Shown here: in pieces, positions 50,954 to 61,010 of the stretch
How the letters are laid out: each line of letters begins with the position of its first letter
How positions within the stretch are numbered: the first letter of the stretch is position 1
From: RGIG4034 sp045628945
GTDB lineage: Bacteria > Bacillota > Clostridia > Lachnospirales > Lachnospiraceae
Direction: 5' to 3'
DNA: 64,000 bases
Assembly (NCBI GenBank): GCA_045628945.1
Contig: JAZQQG010000025.1
Location: 1 to 64,000, forward strand
Program-made: the position numbers and the translations under genes
Notes under the pieces: model-generated
Told to the model about the DNA's origin: nothing
The model's database searches: none
Seen by the model: only the letters and a program-made list of their open reading frames with translations

Positions 50954-52939
50954 ATGTTTTGTAGCAAATGTGGTTACAAGATGGAAACCCCTTCCAAGTT
51001 CTGTCCGATCTGCGGTACCCCTACCGGATTAGACACGAACGCGGATGCTTCTGCACAGGCTCCCGCAGCAGAGCAGGCTCCCGTAGTCGAGCAGGCTGCC
51101 GCAGCTGAGCAGGCCCCTGTAGCTGAACAGACTCCCGTAGCTGAACAGGCTCCTGCCATGGATGCTCCTGTCTTCGCACAGGCTCCCGCGGCAAACGGCC
51201 AGCCCATGATGGCAGGCGCAATGGGCGCACCTATGATGGCTGCACCGAAGGTTAAGAAGCCTCTTCCGAAGTGGCTCATCCCCGCAATCGCAGGTGGTGT
51301 TGCATTAATCGGAATCATTATTGCGGTCATCTTTATCGTCGTAAATCAGCCGAAAAAAGTAAACCTGACGAAGTACATTTTGGCGAGATATACCGGCTTT
51401 AACGGAAACGGTGAGGCGCGTTTCGAGCTTGACTATGACAAGCTGACCGCCGACGGATATATTCCCTCTATGGACAAATTGTCGTTAGGCGATGTAAAGA
51501 CGTACATCAACCTCGAGGCAGCGTATACAGCCGTTGAACTCACTCCCGATAAGTCCTCCGGCTTAAGCAACGGAGATGAGATTGTCGTTACCATTACCTA
51601 TAACAACAAACTTGCAAAGAAAAATAAGCAGAAATTCACCGGAAAGACAGCAAAGTTCACGGTTGAGGGCTTAAGTGACATCGCTATTGTTGATCCTTTT
51701 GATGGCTTAACGGTTACCTTTAGCGGTATCAACGGATCCGGTTATCTCTCCTATGATTACGATTATCGTCTGTCTGAGTTAGGCTACTACAGCTTCTACT
51801 ATGACAAATATTCGGAGCTGTCCAACGGAGATACAGTTACCTTTACCGTTGATTACAATGAGGACTATGTGACCAAGTCCTATGGACGTGCATATTCCAC
51901 TACGACCAAAACCTTCACAGTAAGCGGTCTGACAAGCTATATGGATAGCTTAAGCGATCTGTCCGATTCCGATCTCACGGCTCTCACCACGACTGCTAAG
52001 GATTATCTCCTTCAGTATATCTCCGAGAACTACGATAGCTGCAATACCGTAAGCGATCTGAAAGAGCTTGGTACGGTGAGCTTCCGTAACAATGACCCGA
52101 CCAGCTGGAGCACTCAGCAGTATACTTATTTCTTCTACAGCGGTATGGTTAGCTGCTCCAACAATGACTTCGTACCTACACTGGTGTTCTATCCGGTATG
52201 CATCTCCAATATCGAGTTAGGAGAGGGTACGATTCAGGCTTATACCGAGCCTTACATTCAGGATTCCTGCTACATTCCCGGAACCTGGGCCTATACGAAG
52301 GGTTGTATCGATCTCTACCAGTTCCTTCGTTCCTACTGCACCAATGATTCTTATACCATTACCTGCACCGGACTTATGGCACAGATGATGAATCGTGATA
52401 AGGTTCTTTCCGCCAGCCAGTTTAGTGAGTCCTCCTTAGACCGTCTTGTGAATGATGCACTGTCGAATCTTCAGGCAAAAGACAATTCTGAGGACGCTTA
52501 TGAATATACCGATATCACCTATGTCGGTAACTCTCTTGGTAACCGAATCGAGATGGAGGACTGCTCCGTTTCCGACGAACACAAGATGTATCTCTACTTC
52601 ACAGCAGTTGCATCCGATTCTGAGAATGCAAAGCCTCTCTACTTCTCGATTGAGTTGGAGGGTGTGAATATGCTTCCTGACGGAACACTCTACTACACCG
52701 AACTGAAGTTAAACGGTTGGACCAACTACTGGAGCTGGACTTCCGGTTACGGATATGAGAATGTGGAAGAAATGTTCGCTCGTACCGTTGGGGAAGATCT
52801 TGATTGCTACAACTTCGAGTACAACAATGACTTGGTTCCTGAAACCTATCTGAATCCTTCTGTAGAGGATGAAACCGGCGACGAAGGTCTTGAGGAAGGT
52901 AGCGAAGAAGAACTCGACATTCCGATTGATTTTCAGTAA
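50954..52939 (+). CDS. Zinc-ribbon membrane protein with Ala/Pro/Glu linker and beta-rich exterior
   Basis: A 661-residue protein. Two CxxC pairs at the N-terminus ('FCSKCGYK', 'FCPICGTP') make a zinc ribbon. A linker of AEQAPV-like repeats (about 32-75) and Met/Ala-rich stretch follow, then one membrane helix (about 112-134). The rest is outside the cell, with two beta domains of the type 'YTGFNGNGEARFELDYDKL' and 'FSGINGSGYLSYDYDYRL', and a long C-terminal part. It ends in an acidic tail. Such zinc-ribbon membrane proteins are common in Clostridia. The function is unknown. Binding site AAAGGAG precedes ATG. Confidence 0.82.
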   Translation: MFCSKCGYKMETPSKFCPICGTPTGLDTNADASAQAPAAEQAPVVEQAAAAEQAPVAEQTPVAEQAPAMDAPVFAQAPAANGQPMMAGAMGAPMMAAPKVKKPLPKWLIPAIAGGVALIGIIIAVIFIVVNQPKKVNLTKYILARYTGFNGNGEARFELDYDKLTADGYIPSMDKLSLGDVKTYINLEAAYTAVELTPDKSSGLSNGDEIVVTITYNNKLAKKNKQKFTGKTAKFTVEGLSDIAIVDPFDGLTVTFSGINGSGYLSYDYDYRLSELGYYSFYYDKYSELSNGDTVTFTVDYNEDYVTKSYGRAYSTTTKTFTVSGLTSYMDSLSDLSDSDLTALTTTAKDYLLQYISENYDSCNTVSDLKELGTVSFRNNDPTSWSTQQYTYFFYSGMVSCSNNDFVPTLVFYPVCISNIELGEGTIQAYTEPYIQDSCYIPGTWAYTKGCIDLYQFLRSYCTNDSYTITCTGLMAQMMNRDKVLSASQFSESSLDRLVNDALSNLQAKDNSEDAYEYTDITYVGNSLGNRIEMEDCSVSDEHKMYLYFTAVASDSENAKPLYFSIELEGVNMLPDGTLYYTELKLNGWTNYWSWTSGYGYENVEEMFARTVGEDLDCYNFEYNNDLVPETYLNPSVEDETGDEGLEEGSEEELDIPIDFQ

Positions 52940-52975
52940 TCCCTAGTCTTTTCGAACCGAAACAAATATGTTCAT

Positions 52976-53023
52976 AAAAAACCGCCACAACCCTTGTACA
53001 TCTTGAGGTTGTGGCGTTTTTTT
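52976..53023. terminator. Bidirectional terminator between convergent genes
   Basis: CGCCACAACC (52983-52992) and GGTTGTGGCG (53007-53016) pair. A6 precedes and T7 follows. It ends the zinc-ribbon gene on plus and the long operon reading down from 61 kb on minus. Confidence 0.88.
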
Positions 53024-53046
53024 AACTGCGTCAATATTAAAAACTG

Positions 53047-54828
53047 CTATTGTCTCATGGCCGATTCAACTTCATATAGCCAGATGGTGCGATAACTTGT
53101 CTCCGTATCGAAGACGCCCATCAGATGAAGTCCGGTCTCCTCGGCATTCCGTATTTCCGTAGCCGAAAGAATGTACTGACAATTCAGTTCTGCCAAGGCT
53201 TCCGTGTTAAGATTCAAGGATTCGATTGGCGGAATGTTCTTTTTGCCGAGATTCCAATCCATCCCCAATTCTGAACTGAATACATACACACGGCTTCCCC
53301 AGTTATCATAGTAACTCCTCATCGTGTCGCTCTTATCCAGTTCCTTTTCAATGACCTTTCGGAATTGGTATTTATATTGCAAGTCATAATTATTGACATA
53401 TGCATCTATCGTATAGAACCCATTTTCACTTGCTACAGCAGGCGCCATTCCTACAGATGCCACACGATACGTATTCTGAGGCTTGCCGATGGCCTCTCTG
53501 ACCTGTTTCATCACATCATAGTCGTAATACTGATTGAACGTAAGTGTGCCGGTCTCCTTTCCAACAACTCGATAAAGGTTCGCACGATATTGGTCATTCT
53601 TGCCGAACAGGTAGATTCCCATGAACAGAAAAACAACAAGTTCTCCCATCGGAATCAGATAGAGAAGACGCTTGTTCCACTCATACTTCTTAACGAGATA
53701 GCGTAGAATGGTAAAAATCAACACTCCACAGATTACCAGTTCAACATACCAGAGTGCCGGATATACCCAATACACGCGGTCAAGCTGAACGCTCTCGAAT
53801 ACCCCCATGTATTTCCGCACAACATGTCCACCTTCTGTATTGTAGAAGGCAGCAAATACCGCAATCACCAATCCGGAGCCCCACAGAATACTGCCCCAGA
53901 TCCACATGCGTCTCAATTCTTCCACAAAACTCGTCTTGTTTTTTACCTTCATCCAGATTCCGATTCCCACTAACAGAACGAAGGATCCTGCCATAATGTA
54001 GGTGTGATAACTGGCCGCATGGAACTGACCATATTTGAACAATTCCACAAACGAGGATTTGAAATCCGCATAACTATACTGTCGTAACGGATCATTTCGG
54101 TGTGACGTAACACCGGAAAAAAGTATATTATAGAAGGTGTCTTTATAGACAAGGATGTAAAGAAGCAGTAATTCTACCAACCCCCAAAGAAGAAGTTTTA
54201 CCTTCTCTTTTCTTCGGATGCGTATTCCCAGTATCCAGCAGAGTACCACTCCCAGAACAATGTATCCACTCCAGACGGGAGACGAGGACAACGCATACAT
54301 GCCAATCAGAAAATAGGACAATCGGATTCGCCTATGCTCTCGCAAATTCCAGAACGCCCACGCAATCAGCGGAAATCCCATCACCGACATTCCATACTGC
54401 GGATAGAACGGTAGCATAATGAATAACACTCCGCAGAGCATGCAGTACACAGGATACTGATTTCGTAACAATTTCTGCGTAAAAAGATAGAATCCTGTGT
54501 ATGCGGCGAACAGATCCATTGCCAGGATAAACAATACTCCGGGCAAGGATCCAAACCAGTATATCGGCCAAACCAATAAGAAACAGTCCGGCTGTATGGC
54601 TGCCAGATGTGTTCCGGCAAGTATTTCCTCCACTACAGTATGAAATCCCGTAAAAAAGTACTTGCCACCAAGCCTCAATAATACAACTTCATCATCCAGA
54701 AAATCACCGATGATAAAGGAACTATCCCCCTGAAGAATGAGATAGGGCAAAAAGTAGAGGGCTACACATACCAGGCCAATGCAATAACATATTCTTTTTC
54801 GTCGAGAATTAAAATGAATACTTACCAT
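53047..54828 (-). CDS. Polytopic membrane protein, GT-C/YkoS-like
   Basis: A 593-residue protein with about 11-12 hydrophobic helices. The first extracytoplasmic loop has 'GDFLDDEVVLLRLGGKYFFTG', where an acidic pair after the first helix is typical for GT-C glycosyltransferases using lipid-linked sugars. The C-terminal 180 residues are soluble and outside. It may belong to the DUF6044/YkoS group, which I recall only loosely. It overlaps the esterase gene by seven bases, so the two are coupled and may decorate a surface glycan together. Confidence 0.75.
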   Translation of the reverse strand: MVSIHFNSRRKRICYCIGLVCVALYFLPYLILQGDSSFIIGDFLDDEVVLLRLGGKYFFTGFHTVVEEILAGTHLAAIQPDCFLLVWPIYWFGSLPGVLFILAMDLFAAYTGFYLFTQKLLRNQYPVYCMLCGVLFIMLPFYPQYGMSVMGFPLIAWAFWNLREHRRIRLSYFLIGMYALSSSPVWSGYIVLGVVLCWILGIRIRRKEKVKLLLWGLVELLLLYILVYKDTFYNILFSGVTSHRNDPLRQYSYADFKSSFVELFKYGQFHAASYHTYIMAGSFVLLVGIGIWMKVKNKTSFVEELRRMWIWGSILWGSGLVIAVFAAFYNTEGGHVVRKYMGVFESVQLDRVYWVYPALWYVELVICGVLIFTILRYLVKKYEWNKRLLYLIPMGELVVFLFMGIYLFGKNDQYRANLYRVVGKETGTLTFNQYYDYDVMKQVREAIGKPQNTYRVASVGMAPAVASENGFYTIDAYVNNYDLQYKYQFRKVIEKELDKSDTMRSYYDNWGSRVYVFSSELGMDWNLGKKNIPPIESLNLNTEALAELNCQYILSATEIRNAEETGLHLMGVFDTETSYRTIWLYEVESAMRQ

Positions 54829-56048
54829 CCCATCAGGTCCTCGATAAAGGCTGCCAACTTCTCTGCCACCTTGCTATGGGTCTTGGCGCTTGGATGCCAG
54901 TCAGCGGCAATTCCGTCCGCTGCAGACTGGTTGTCCAACTTAAGCGAAGCGACATTCGTATCACCGGTCTCGTCCGTATATCTTCCCACAGCATCCTCAA
55001 TGGCAGAATACAGATCCTGCCCCATGGTCCCCAGGACGCATACGATTTTCGCATTGGGGTTGCACTTACGTACCTGCTTCAGAAACTCTACGTATTCGGT
55101 GCAAAACTCCTCCACACGATCGGTCTGATTCTTCGTATAGCTTGCATCATTCGTTCCAAGATTAATCACTACGACATCCACCGGACGTTCGAAGTTCCAA
55201 TCCATGTCCTTGCCGTCCAAGCCCTTAAAAGAAGAATACGTCTTCGCAAGCTTCTCATACATCGGCGGCATCAGCTGATCGGTCTTTTCCCCACCGCCGG
55301 AGTAGCCGGAGATAATTCCGTGTCCGCTGTAGCTTACGAGGGAATAATCCGCTCCCAAAAGTGCTGCAGTCTTATAAGCATACGCCTTCGTGGCATCCTC
55401 GGTTGAAGTCGAGAAATGATGCTCTTTTACCTCGTCGTCCACACCATATCCACAAGTGATGGAATCTCCGATGAACTCGATATAATGCGCATTGTTTTCG
55501 GTAGGGTAGATTCCGCCCACCGACTGCGTCGTAATCTTGCCAATGCCCATGGTAGAATTGCCGGCCTCCGAAAGCTTCAGAATCCGTACCTTATGCCATG
55601 CACAATCCTCACTGTCCACTACGGTAACGGTCGTCTCTATCTCTTCAACCTGGGCGTCAATCACCAATTCCTCATCCACAAGAACCGCATATCTGGCGCG
55701 ATTGTCCTTGCTTCCGCCAACCTTCAGGGCGGTCGAATCGCCGTAGATTACCACCTGTGCACTTTTTCCGTAAAAAATGAATTCTGCACCGGACGCCGAT
55801 AACGGAAACCACAGGTAATCTTCTCCCTGATAGGTTCTGCCAAGGGCTTTCACATGAGTCGCATCCGGCAAATCCTCGTGGGTCTCCACCTCGCCGGCAA
55901 GTGCCTCACCATTCTGGTAAGCAGTCATTGTCTTCTCAGATAACGGCTCCGGGGAATCTGACTTTTTCTGGCTCTTTCTACTACACCCCGTCATAGCGAT
56001 TACCATCGTTAAGATCATGAGAATACTAAGAAGTTTGCTTTTCTTCAT
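54822..56048 (-). CDS. SGNH esterase lipoprotein (CE2-like)
   Basis: A 408-residue lipoprotein (Cys22). Residues about 60-185 form a jelly-roll-like beta domain and about 190-408 an SGNH hydrolase, the layout of carbohydrate esterase family 2. Catalytic pieces are 'IEFIGDSITCGYG' (Ser), 'VVVINLGTNDASY' (Asn) and 'AADWHPSAKTH' (Asp/His). It probably removes acetyl groups from polysaccharide at the cell surface. It lies 46 bases downstream of the solute-binding-like lipoprotein without a visible terminator. Confidence 0.9.
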   Translation of the reverse strand: MKKSKLLSILMILTMVIAMTGCSRKSQKKSDSPEPLSEKTMTAYQNGEALAGEVETHEDLPDATHVKALGRTYQGEDYLWFPLSASGAEFIFYGKSAQVVIYGDSTALKVGGSKDNRARYAVLVDEELVIDAQVEEIETTVTVVDSEDCAWHKVRILKLSEAGNSTMGIGKITTQSVGGIYPTENNAHYIEFIGDSITCGYGVDDEVKEHHFSTSTEDATKAYAYKTAALLGADYSLVSYSGHGIISGYSGGGEKTDQLMPPMYEKLAKTYSSFKGLDGKDMDWNFERPVDVVVINLGTNDASYTKNQTDRVEEFCTEYVEFLKQVRKCNPNAKIVCVLGTMGQDLYSAIEDAVGRYTDETGDTNVASLKLDNQSAADGIAADWHPSAKTHSKVAEKLAAFIEDLMGW

Positions 56049-56094
56049 TTCGAAACTCTCCTTATTCCTTCATTGTTTATGTTCTTTCTCTATC

Positions 56095-58176
56095 TTAACG
56101 ACTATTTCGATTTTCTGCAATATAGAGCATCACAATCGTCTGTGCGCGGGACAGTGCCTCCTCTTCTGTAATCTGACCGTCGAAGTAGGGTGCAACACAC
56201 TCATACATGATATCAAGAATCTCCCCATCCGGAATCAATACCTCCTCGATTGCATCCAGGAATCGAATCTCTCCTGTCACATCAATCTCTTCGGAAAAAA
56301 AGAAATCAACATCATTCAGACTCATATGTGTTATCGCCTCTGTCTCATTCAACCACTGAATCAATGCTTTTTTGCATATAGGGTAACACACAGAACCGAT
56401 ATATTTTACTTGTTCCGATTCACTCAAACAGAATTGCAGGAATTCTAAAGCTTCCTGTTTCTTATCTGAGGAATTCATAATGGATACAACACCATTACTA
56501 AATGATGCCATAGTACCATAGTCACCTGCTTGATACGGATATCCAATAACGTTCGCGTCACACTGAAACAATTGTGAATAATACTCTTTTGAATAGTAGC
56601 AATGTAATGGATCAACGTATAATGCAACCTCACCGCCCATAATACATTCTAACTTATTCTTACCACGGTAAGCATATTGACGGCAAAAGCGCATAAGACG
56701 CTGTAATTCTTCCCGCTCTAAGTCTACTTCTCCGGTTTCATAATCATAATATTCAGATAGATTCGCTCCAACCAACGTCAGAAACAAGTCCATTCCATCC
56801 ATCCAACTAGCGTATCGGTAATTGCTCTGCTCAAATGCTTCAATTAGGTCATCATAGCGATAACCACTTTCCAACGAAAGAGGAGAAGCGATTACATTCA
56901 CACGATAGGACAGTGGAATTGCATAGACTTGGTCCCCATTGCAAAAGGCCTTACCAATCTGAATCCAATACTCTTCCGAATTCATTTGCGCCCAGAATTC
57001 CTCCGGAATTGGGTAGAAGAGATCTTTCTTGGCAAAACTTCGAAAATTGAAGTCCTGCGTAACAATCATATCCGGTGCTTTTCCGGATACGATGTCCGTA
57101 TTGAGTCTGGAATACGCTTCGTCACGTGACACGCCATTGGCGGCATAATCTTTTACACGGATATAGTAATCCTCATTGAATCGATTATAGTCCAATATTA
57201 CGCTTCGGAGAATCGCATCTAATCCCCCTACCATCCCCAGAGTAATCTCCTGCCGCACCTTCTCTTTTTCTTCTTTACGGAGAATGGAAACAGATACTTC
57301 TCTCGAATCGGAAAACGCATCATAATTCAGCAAAAAGAGCAAGTCTCCTGCGAAGCAGAAATCATATGTTCTGTCAAAATTCACCCCCTGTGATAGTCCA
57401 TTGCACACCTCTCGACTGTGCTTGCCCTCATGATAGGAGATTGCATCTCTTCCAAAAAGATAGTAGGCTTTCCCCTCTTGATATATGCTGTTTACCCCCA
57501 TATGGGACGCCTCAATCCGGGTCAACTTCTTACTATCCGTTAAATCTGGGGCAAGCCGATAGATTGTGTTTTTCTCATGTTCTATGGAGGAATAGAAACA
57601 GTTTCCTTCCTCATCACGTCCTGTTCCGGTCAAAAGACCATCGTATTGATAGGCTAGCGTATCTCCATCCGTGAAATGATAGATCCCACTACAATTTCCA
57701 TACGCATAAACTCCGTGGGTCCCATCCGATTGTATGGAGATCAGGTTGGTATCCCCATAGGGTTCCAATATCGCATTCACGTTATTTAAGCGATATACTT
57801 CATCTCCGTTTCGCCGATAGCGACACAACGAATATTGATTTCCATCCTCACACAATACCCAAATACAGTCCGCATCCGAACAGATAAGAGGTACTGCACC
57901 CTCCATTGTAAACAATTCATTCGTCTCTTCGTTCTCTGTATTCCACTCATACAGAGCCGTCTGATTCCCCTCTACAACAGCATAATCCACAACCGCGGTT
58001 GTTCCGCGGCTGTGGATTGCAATATCGCTTACATTCTGGTAGGTACATACCGTCCTGCTCTCGTATAGATTCCAATAGAATGGGGTTGGTTGCTTCTTGC
58101 CACATCCTGTAAGGAGGCAGAATAAAAAAAAGCCCCACAAAATGCCATATTGATTATATTTTCTTTTTTTTATCAT
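56095..58176 (-). CDS. Solute-binding-like lipoprotein with N-terminal propeller-like domain (copy 2)
   Basis: A 693-residue lipoprotein (Cys25). Residues about 40-310 are beta-rich with strands such as 'ADCIWVLCEDGNQYSLCRYRRNGD' and resemble a propeller. Residues about 320-670 look like a family 1 solute-binding protein ('LRSVILDYNRFNEDYYIRVKDYAANGVSRDEAYSRLNTDIVSGKAPDMIV'). It is a paralogue of the 692-residue lipoprotein upstream, with the same layout. No ABC permease or ATPase gene accompanies it, so it may act as a receptor or ligand-binding surface protein rather than a transporter part. It starts two bases after the small secreted protein stop. Confidence 0.85.
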   Translation of the reverse strand: MIKKRKYNQYGILWGFFLFCLLTGCGKKQPTPFYWNLYESRTVCTYQNVSDIAIHSRGTTAVVDYAVVEGNQTALYEWNTENEETNELFTMEGAVPLICSDADCIWVLCEDGNQYSLCRYRRNGDEVYRLNNVNAILEPYGDTNLISIQSDGTHGVYAYGNCSGIYHFTDGDTLAYQYDGLLTGTGRDEEGNCFYSSIEHEKNTIYRLAPDLTDSKKLTRIEASHMGVNSIYQEGKAYYLFGRDAISYHEGKHSREVCNGLSQGVNFDRTYDFCFAGDLLFLLNYDAFSDSREVSVSILRKEEKEKVRQEITLGMVGGLDAILRSVILDYNRFNEDYYIRVKDYAANGVSRDEAYSRLNTDIVSGKAPDMIVTQDFNFRSFAKKDLFYPIPEEFWAQMNSEEYWIQIGKAFCNGDQVYAIPLSYRVNVIASPLSLESGYRYDDLIEAFEQSNYRYASWMDGMDLFLTLVGANLSEYYDYETGEVDLEREELQRLMRFCRQYAYRGKNKLECIMGGEVALYVDPLHCYYSKEYYSQLFQCDANVIGYPYQAGDYGTMASFSNGVVSIMNSSDKKQEALEFLQFCLSESEQVKYIGSVCYPICKKALIQWLNETEAITHMSLNDVDFFFSEEIDVTGEIRFLDAIEEVLIPDGEILDIMYECVAPYFDGQITEEEALSRAQTIVMLYIAENRNSR

Positions 58177-58178
58177 TT

Positions 58179-58538
58179 CTATTCGTTGATCCTCGCTATT
58201 TGATCTGTCTGTGTAACCCCAAGGTATGTTGCAATATGTTCAGAATATACAAGATATATTCTATCGTAAGTGACATCTTTAGTAACCGAAGTCATAACAT
58301 ATCCCGCATTCACTTCTCTATATTCATTGTGTCTATATGTTGTTACCTCCATAACAACTTGAACTTGTCCGCTCTTAGAAAGATTTGTATACGCTGTTGC
58401 TCGAGTATCCGATATCGTATTCGTGTAATTCATCGTTGCATCCTTTACAAGCATTGACTTTGCATATGAACTAGTACCATTTGCAAGTATTAGGCTTCCC
58501 ACTAAAATTACAGCTATAATCCTTCTTCTTATCTTCAT
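58179..58538 (-). CDS. Small secreted protein (copy 2 of the cassette)
   Basis: A 119-residue protein with a signal peptide probably cut after 'SSYA' (residue 26), leaving about 93 residues. The mature part contains 'TISDTRATAYTNLSKSGQVQV', which aligns with 'IPTATRVSAYTILSKNGWVAT' in the upstream small protein, so they are paralogues. Beta-rich, no Cys in the mature part, family unknown. Its start overlaps the preceding lipoprotein stop by four bases. Confidence 0.8.
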   Translation of the reverse strand: MKIRRRIIAVILVGSLILANGTSSYAKSMLVKDATMNYTNTISDTRATAYTNLSKSGQVQVVMEVTTYRHNEYREVNAGYVMTSVTKDVTYDRIYLVYSEHIATYLGVTQTDQIARINE

Positions 58539-60613
58539 TTGCGTTCCTCCATAATGATTTTCACTCTGTTCTGAATTCTGTTTGCTGCCGCTTCAGCACT
58601 CTCATCTCCACCTAGGACGCCACTTATTTCTTCATCTAAAATGTTCCATATATCATAGTCTAAGATAAAAGCCTTATTTGCTTTCTCAATGAGCTCGATA
58701 CAGTATTCGATTTCTTCCTCAGTCGGTGCAGTATAAGAATACTCCCAATCATTCATCGTTGCATGTCCATAGCCCTCGATAGAAAAGCGCTCCTCTTCAC
58801 TCGACCAAAACTCAACGTATTTCGACTTGTTCAAAGGAATACCTGACAGATACTGTTCCATTTGGGTACCTGCAATCGCATACTCTATAAATTCCCAAGC
58901 CAACTCCTTTTTATCCGAATATTCACAAATACCTAACAGATTACTCGAGAAAAAAATCGGATATACGCTTTCATTAATTCCCGGATATCCAACACTCTTG
59001 ACTTCTTCGCCAAACATCTGTTGTACCATTTGCCGAATGTAAGGAGTAATGCTTCCTTGAACAGCAATTTGCTCCTCAGGCACATTCCATGGGTATTCTG
59101 TTATTGTTCCTTGTTGCATCTTGCAATATTCGATTAAGGCAATAAAATTCTCATCATACTGACAATAATCTCTTCCGATATCCAGAAATTCATCTTCATT
59201 ACAGTTATAGAGGTCCAGAAAAATTTTGTGAATACCTTGTTGGTACAGTTTCTTATTTGGCCATTCTTTTGACATTCGCATTGCATCCGAAAGCGACCAC
59301 AAATCTTCTTCCATCAGGCTTGCTGGAACCCACAGCGTGTCTACAGAAAAGTTCAATGGAATTGCATATAATTTCGACTGAATTGACAATGCATCTATCA
59401 CATTTTCAAAGATATCCTTGCGATCGATTCGCTCATCATTCGCATAGCGGGGATACAGATCCATTAATATCCCCTTCTCAATTTCAGCTTGATAATTGAA
59501 ATCATTGACAACAATAAGGTCCGGATAATAACCTTGCGATATGGCTATGTTAAAATTGCGAAGCACATCATCTCGCGAGTCTCCGTACCCTTGATAATTC
59601 ACAATCTTAATATAGTATTCTTCGTTTTCTCTGTTAAACTGCAAGATTGCATCTTTTAGGGCATTGTCAAGACTATCCCCGATTGCCAGCTCTATTGGTT
59701 CTCGTGTCTCTCCATTTACTCCATACTTAAGTACATAGACTTCAATCTTAGTGGTGTTTTGCGTTCTTTCATTTCGGACAACATAGAATTGATTATCATT
59801 CCCAAGGCGCAGGTCATATAGAAATGAACTATCCACGCCTAACTCAACCCAACTGATTAATTGTCTTTCGCTCTTTTTATCGATTTGGTATAGTCCTTGT
59901 GAATTCATGTAATATATCTCATCACGAATATAGATTACATTTACTCCCCAACAGGATTCTTGCGGAGTTTCAATATATACGAATTCATCATTGTTTCTAT
60001 CCATTTCATAGATAGCGGTATCCTCTGAACCACATGCCATCACTAGCGATCCATCTTCGCTTCTTCCTGTGGCACACAATAGTCCTCCATATTGCAACGT
60101 ATCTATCTGTCGATTGCGATAGAAAAAGACCGTGTTGTAGTTGCCAATCAATGCAATGCTTCCATCTGCAAGACATTCTATTGATACAATTTCGTCATCC
60201 GACACTTCAGCCATAGAATCAGCTAAATTAACAATATCCATTGGCTCACCGGTGTCGGAGAGCAAGGTTAAGACATAGCCTTCCTCAAAGGATACAACCC
60301 ATATACCCGCAGAATTTCTTGCAGTAAATAGGATTTCCTGATTATAGGCAAATAATTTAGACAGCTGATAGGACAGAGAATCCCACTCCCAGATTGCATA
60401 TCCTTCGTCTTCACTAACAGCAATGATCAATTTCAACGCCCCATCTTCCATAGTCGATGAAATATCCAATACATTCATTGCTTCGCTAACGCAATAATAC
60501 TCTGCAATACCTAACGTCTTCTCTTTGGGCTTACGGGAGCATCCACACATCAGAATGACAAGAACCAAACATAACACAATAGCAATTCGTCTATCGCGGA
60601 ATAGGTTGTTCAT
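58535..60613 (-). CDS. Solute-binding-like lipoprotein with N-terminal propeller-like domain (copy 1)
   Basis: A 692-residue lipoprotein (Cys25, preceded by 'LMCG'). Its N-terminal part (about 40-310) is propeller-like. The C-terminal part is family 1 solute-binding-like ('LKDAILQFNRENEEYYIKIVNYQGYGDSRDDVLRNFNIAISQGYYPDLIVVNDFNYQAEIEKGILMDLYP'). It corresponds domain for domain to the downstream 693-residue protein. Its start lies inside the end of the small secreted protein gene (23-base overlap), indicating translational coupling. No transporter genes adjoin. Confidence 0.85.
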   Translation of the reverse strand: MNNLFRDRRIAIVLCLVLVILMCGCSRKPKEKTLGIAEYYCVSEAMNVLDISSTMEDGALKLIIAVSEDEGYAIWEWDSLSYQLSKLFAYNQEILFTARNSAGIWVVSFEEGYVLTLLSDTGEPMDIVNLADSMAEVSDDEIVSIECLADGSIALIGNYNTVFFYRNRQIDTLQYGGLLCATGRSEDGSLVMACGSEDTAIYEMDRNNDEFVYIETPQESCWGVNVIYIRDEIYYMNSQGLYQIDKKSERQLISWVELGVDSSFLYDLRLGNDNQFYVVRNERTQNTTKIEVYVLKYGVNGETREPIELAIGDSLDNALKDAILQFNRENEEYYIKIVNYQGYGDSRDDVLRNFNIAISQGYYPDLIVVNDFNYQAEIEKGILMDLYPRYANDERIDRKDIFENVIDALSIQSKLYAIPLNFSVDTLWVPASLMEEDLWSLSDAMRMSKEWPNKKLYQQGIHKIFLDLYNCNEDEFLDIGRDYCQYDENFIALIEYCKMQQGTITEYPWNVPEEQIAVQGSITPYIRQMVQQMFGEEVKSVGYPGINESVYPIFFSSNLLGICEYSDKKELAWEFIEYAIAGTQMEQYLSGIPLNKSKYVEFWSSEEERFSIEGYGHATMNDWEYSYTAPTEEEIEYCIELIEKANKAFILDYDIWNILDEEISGVLGGDESAEAAANRIQNRVKIIMEERK

Positions 60614-60989
60614 AATACCGCATCATCCCCTTTCCATCTGTAAATGAATGACCTTGATAGTTTGCTGAAAACAGTACATTCCAGTCTACAACTAGGTCAT
60701 CCTCTATTGTTTCTGACAGTGTCGCTGAAACTTGACCAGATGCTGAATAATGATACTCTTTTCCACAATATGTTACTAAATTACCATATGTTGCAACCCA
60801 TCCATTCTTACTGAGAATTGTATAAGCAGAGACCCTAGTTGCTGTTGGTATTGATAAATCGTAATGCACGATGGAGTCTCCAACCTTCACATTCCAGGCT
60901 GCTTTTGAGTTTATTGTAGTAGTTGCTCCAAACATACTCATAACTAAAACGAATGACAAAACTCTTCCTATTATCCTTTTTCTTTTCAT
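60591..60989 (-). CDS. Small secreted protein (copy 1 of the cassette)
   Basis: I start at ATG 60989, where GGAGG stands nine bases ahead; an upstream TTG at 61004 is less likely. The 132-residue protein has a signal peptide probably cut after 'INSKA' (about residue 30). The mature part of about 100 residues includes 'TATRVSAYTILSKNGW', shared with the second small protein. It has one Cys. Unknown family. It is the first large gene after the 17-residue micropeptide. Confidence 0.8.
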   Translation of the reverse strand: MKRKRIIGRVLSFVLVMSMFGATTTINSKAAWNVKVGDSIVHYDLSIPTATRVSAYTILSKNGWVATYGNLVTYCGKEYHYSASGQVSATLSETIEDDLVVDWNVLFSANYQGHSFTDGKGMMRYYEQPIPR

Positions 60990-61010
60990 TACTTCTTCCT
61001 CCAAATCAGA

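Noticed and set aside
58179..60989. Small secreted proteins as AgrD-like autoinducer precursors
   Set aside because: They are 93-100 residues when mature, beta-rich, with standard signal peptides and no cyclisation motif. AgrD peptides are short and need an AgrB protease, which is absent here.
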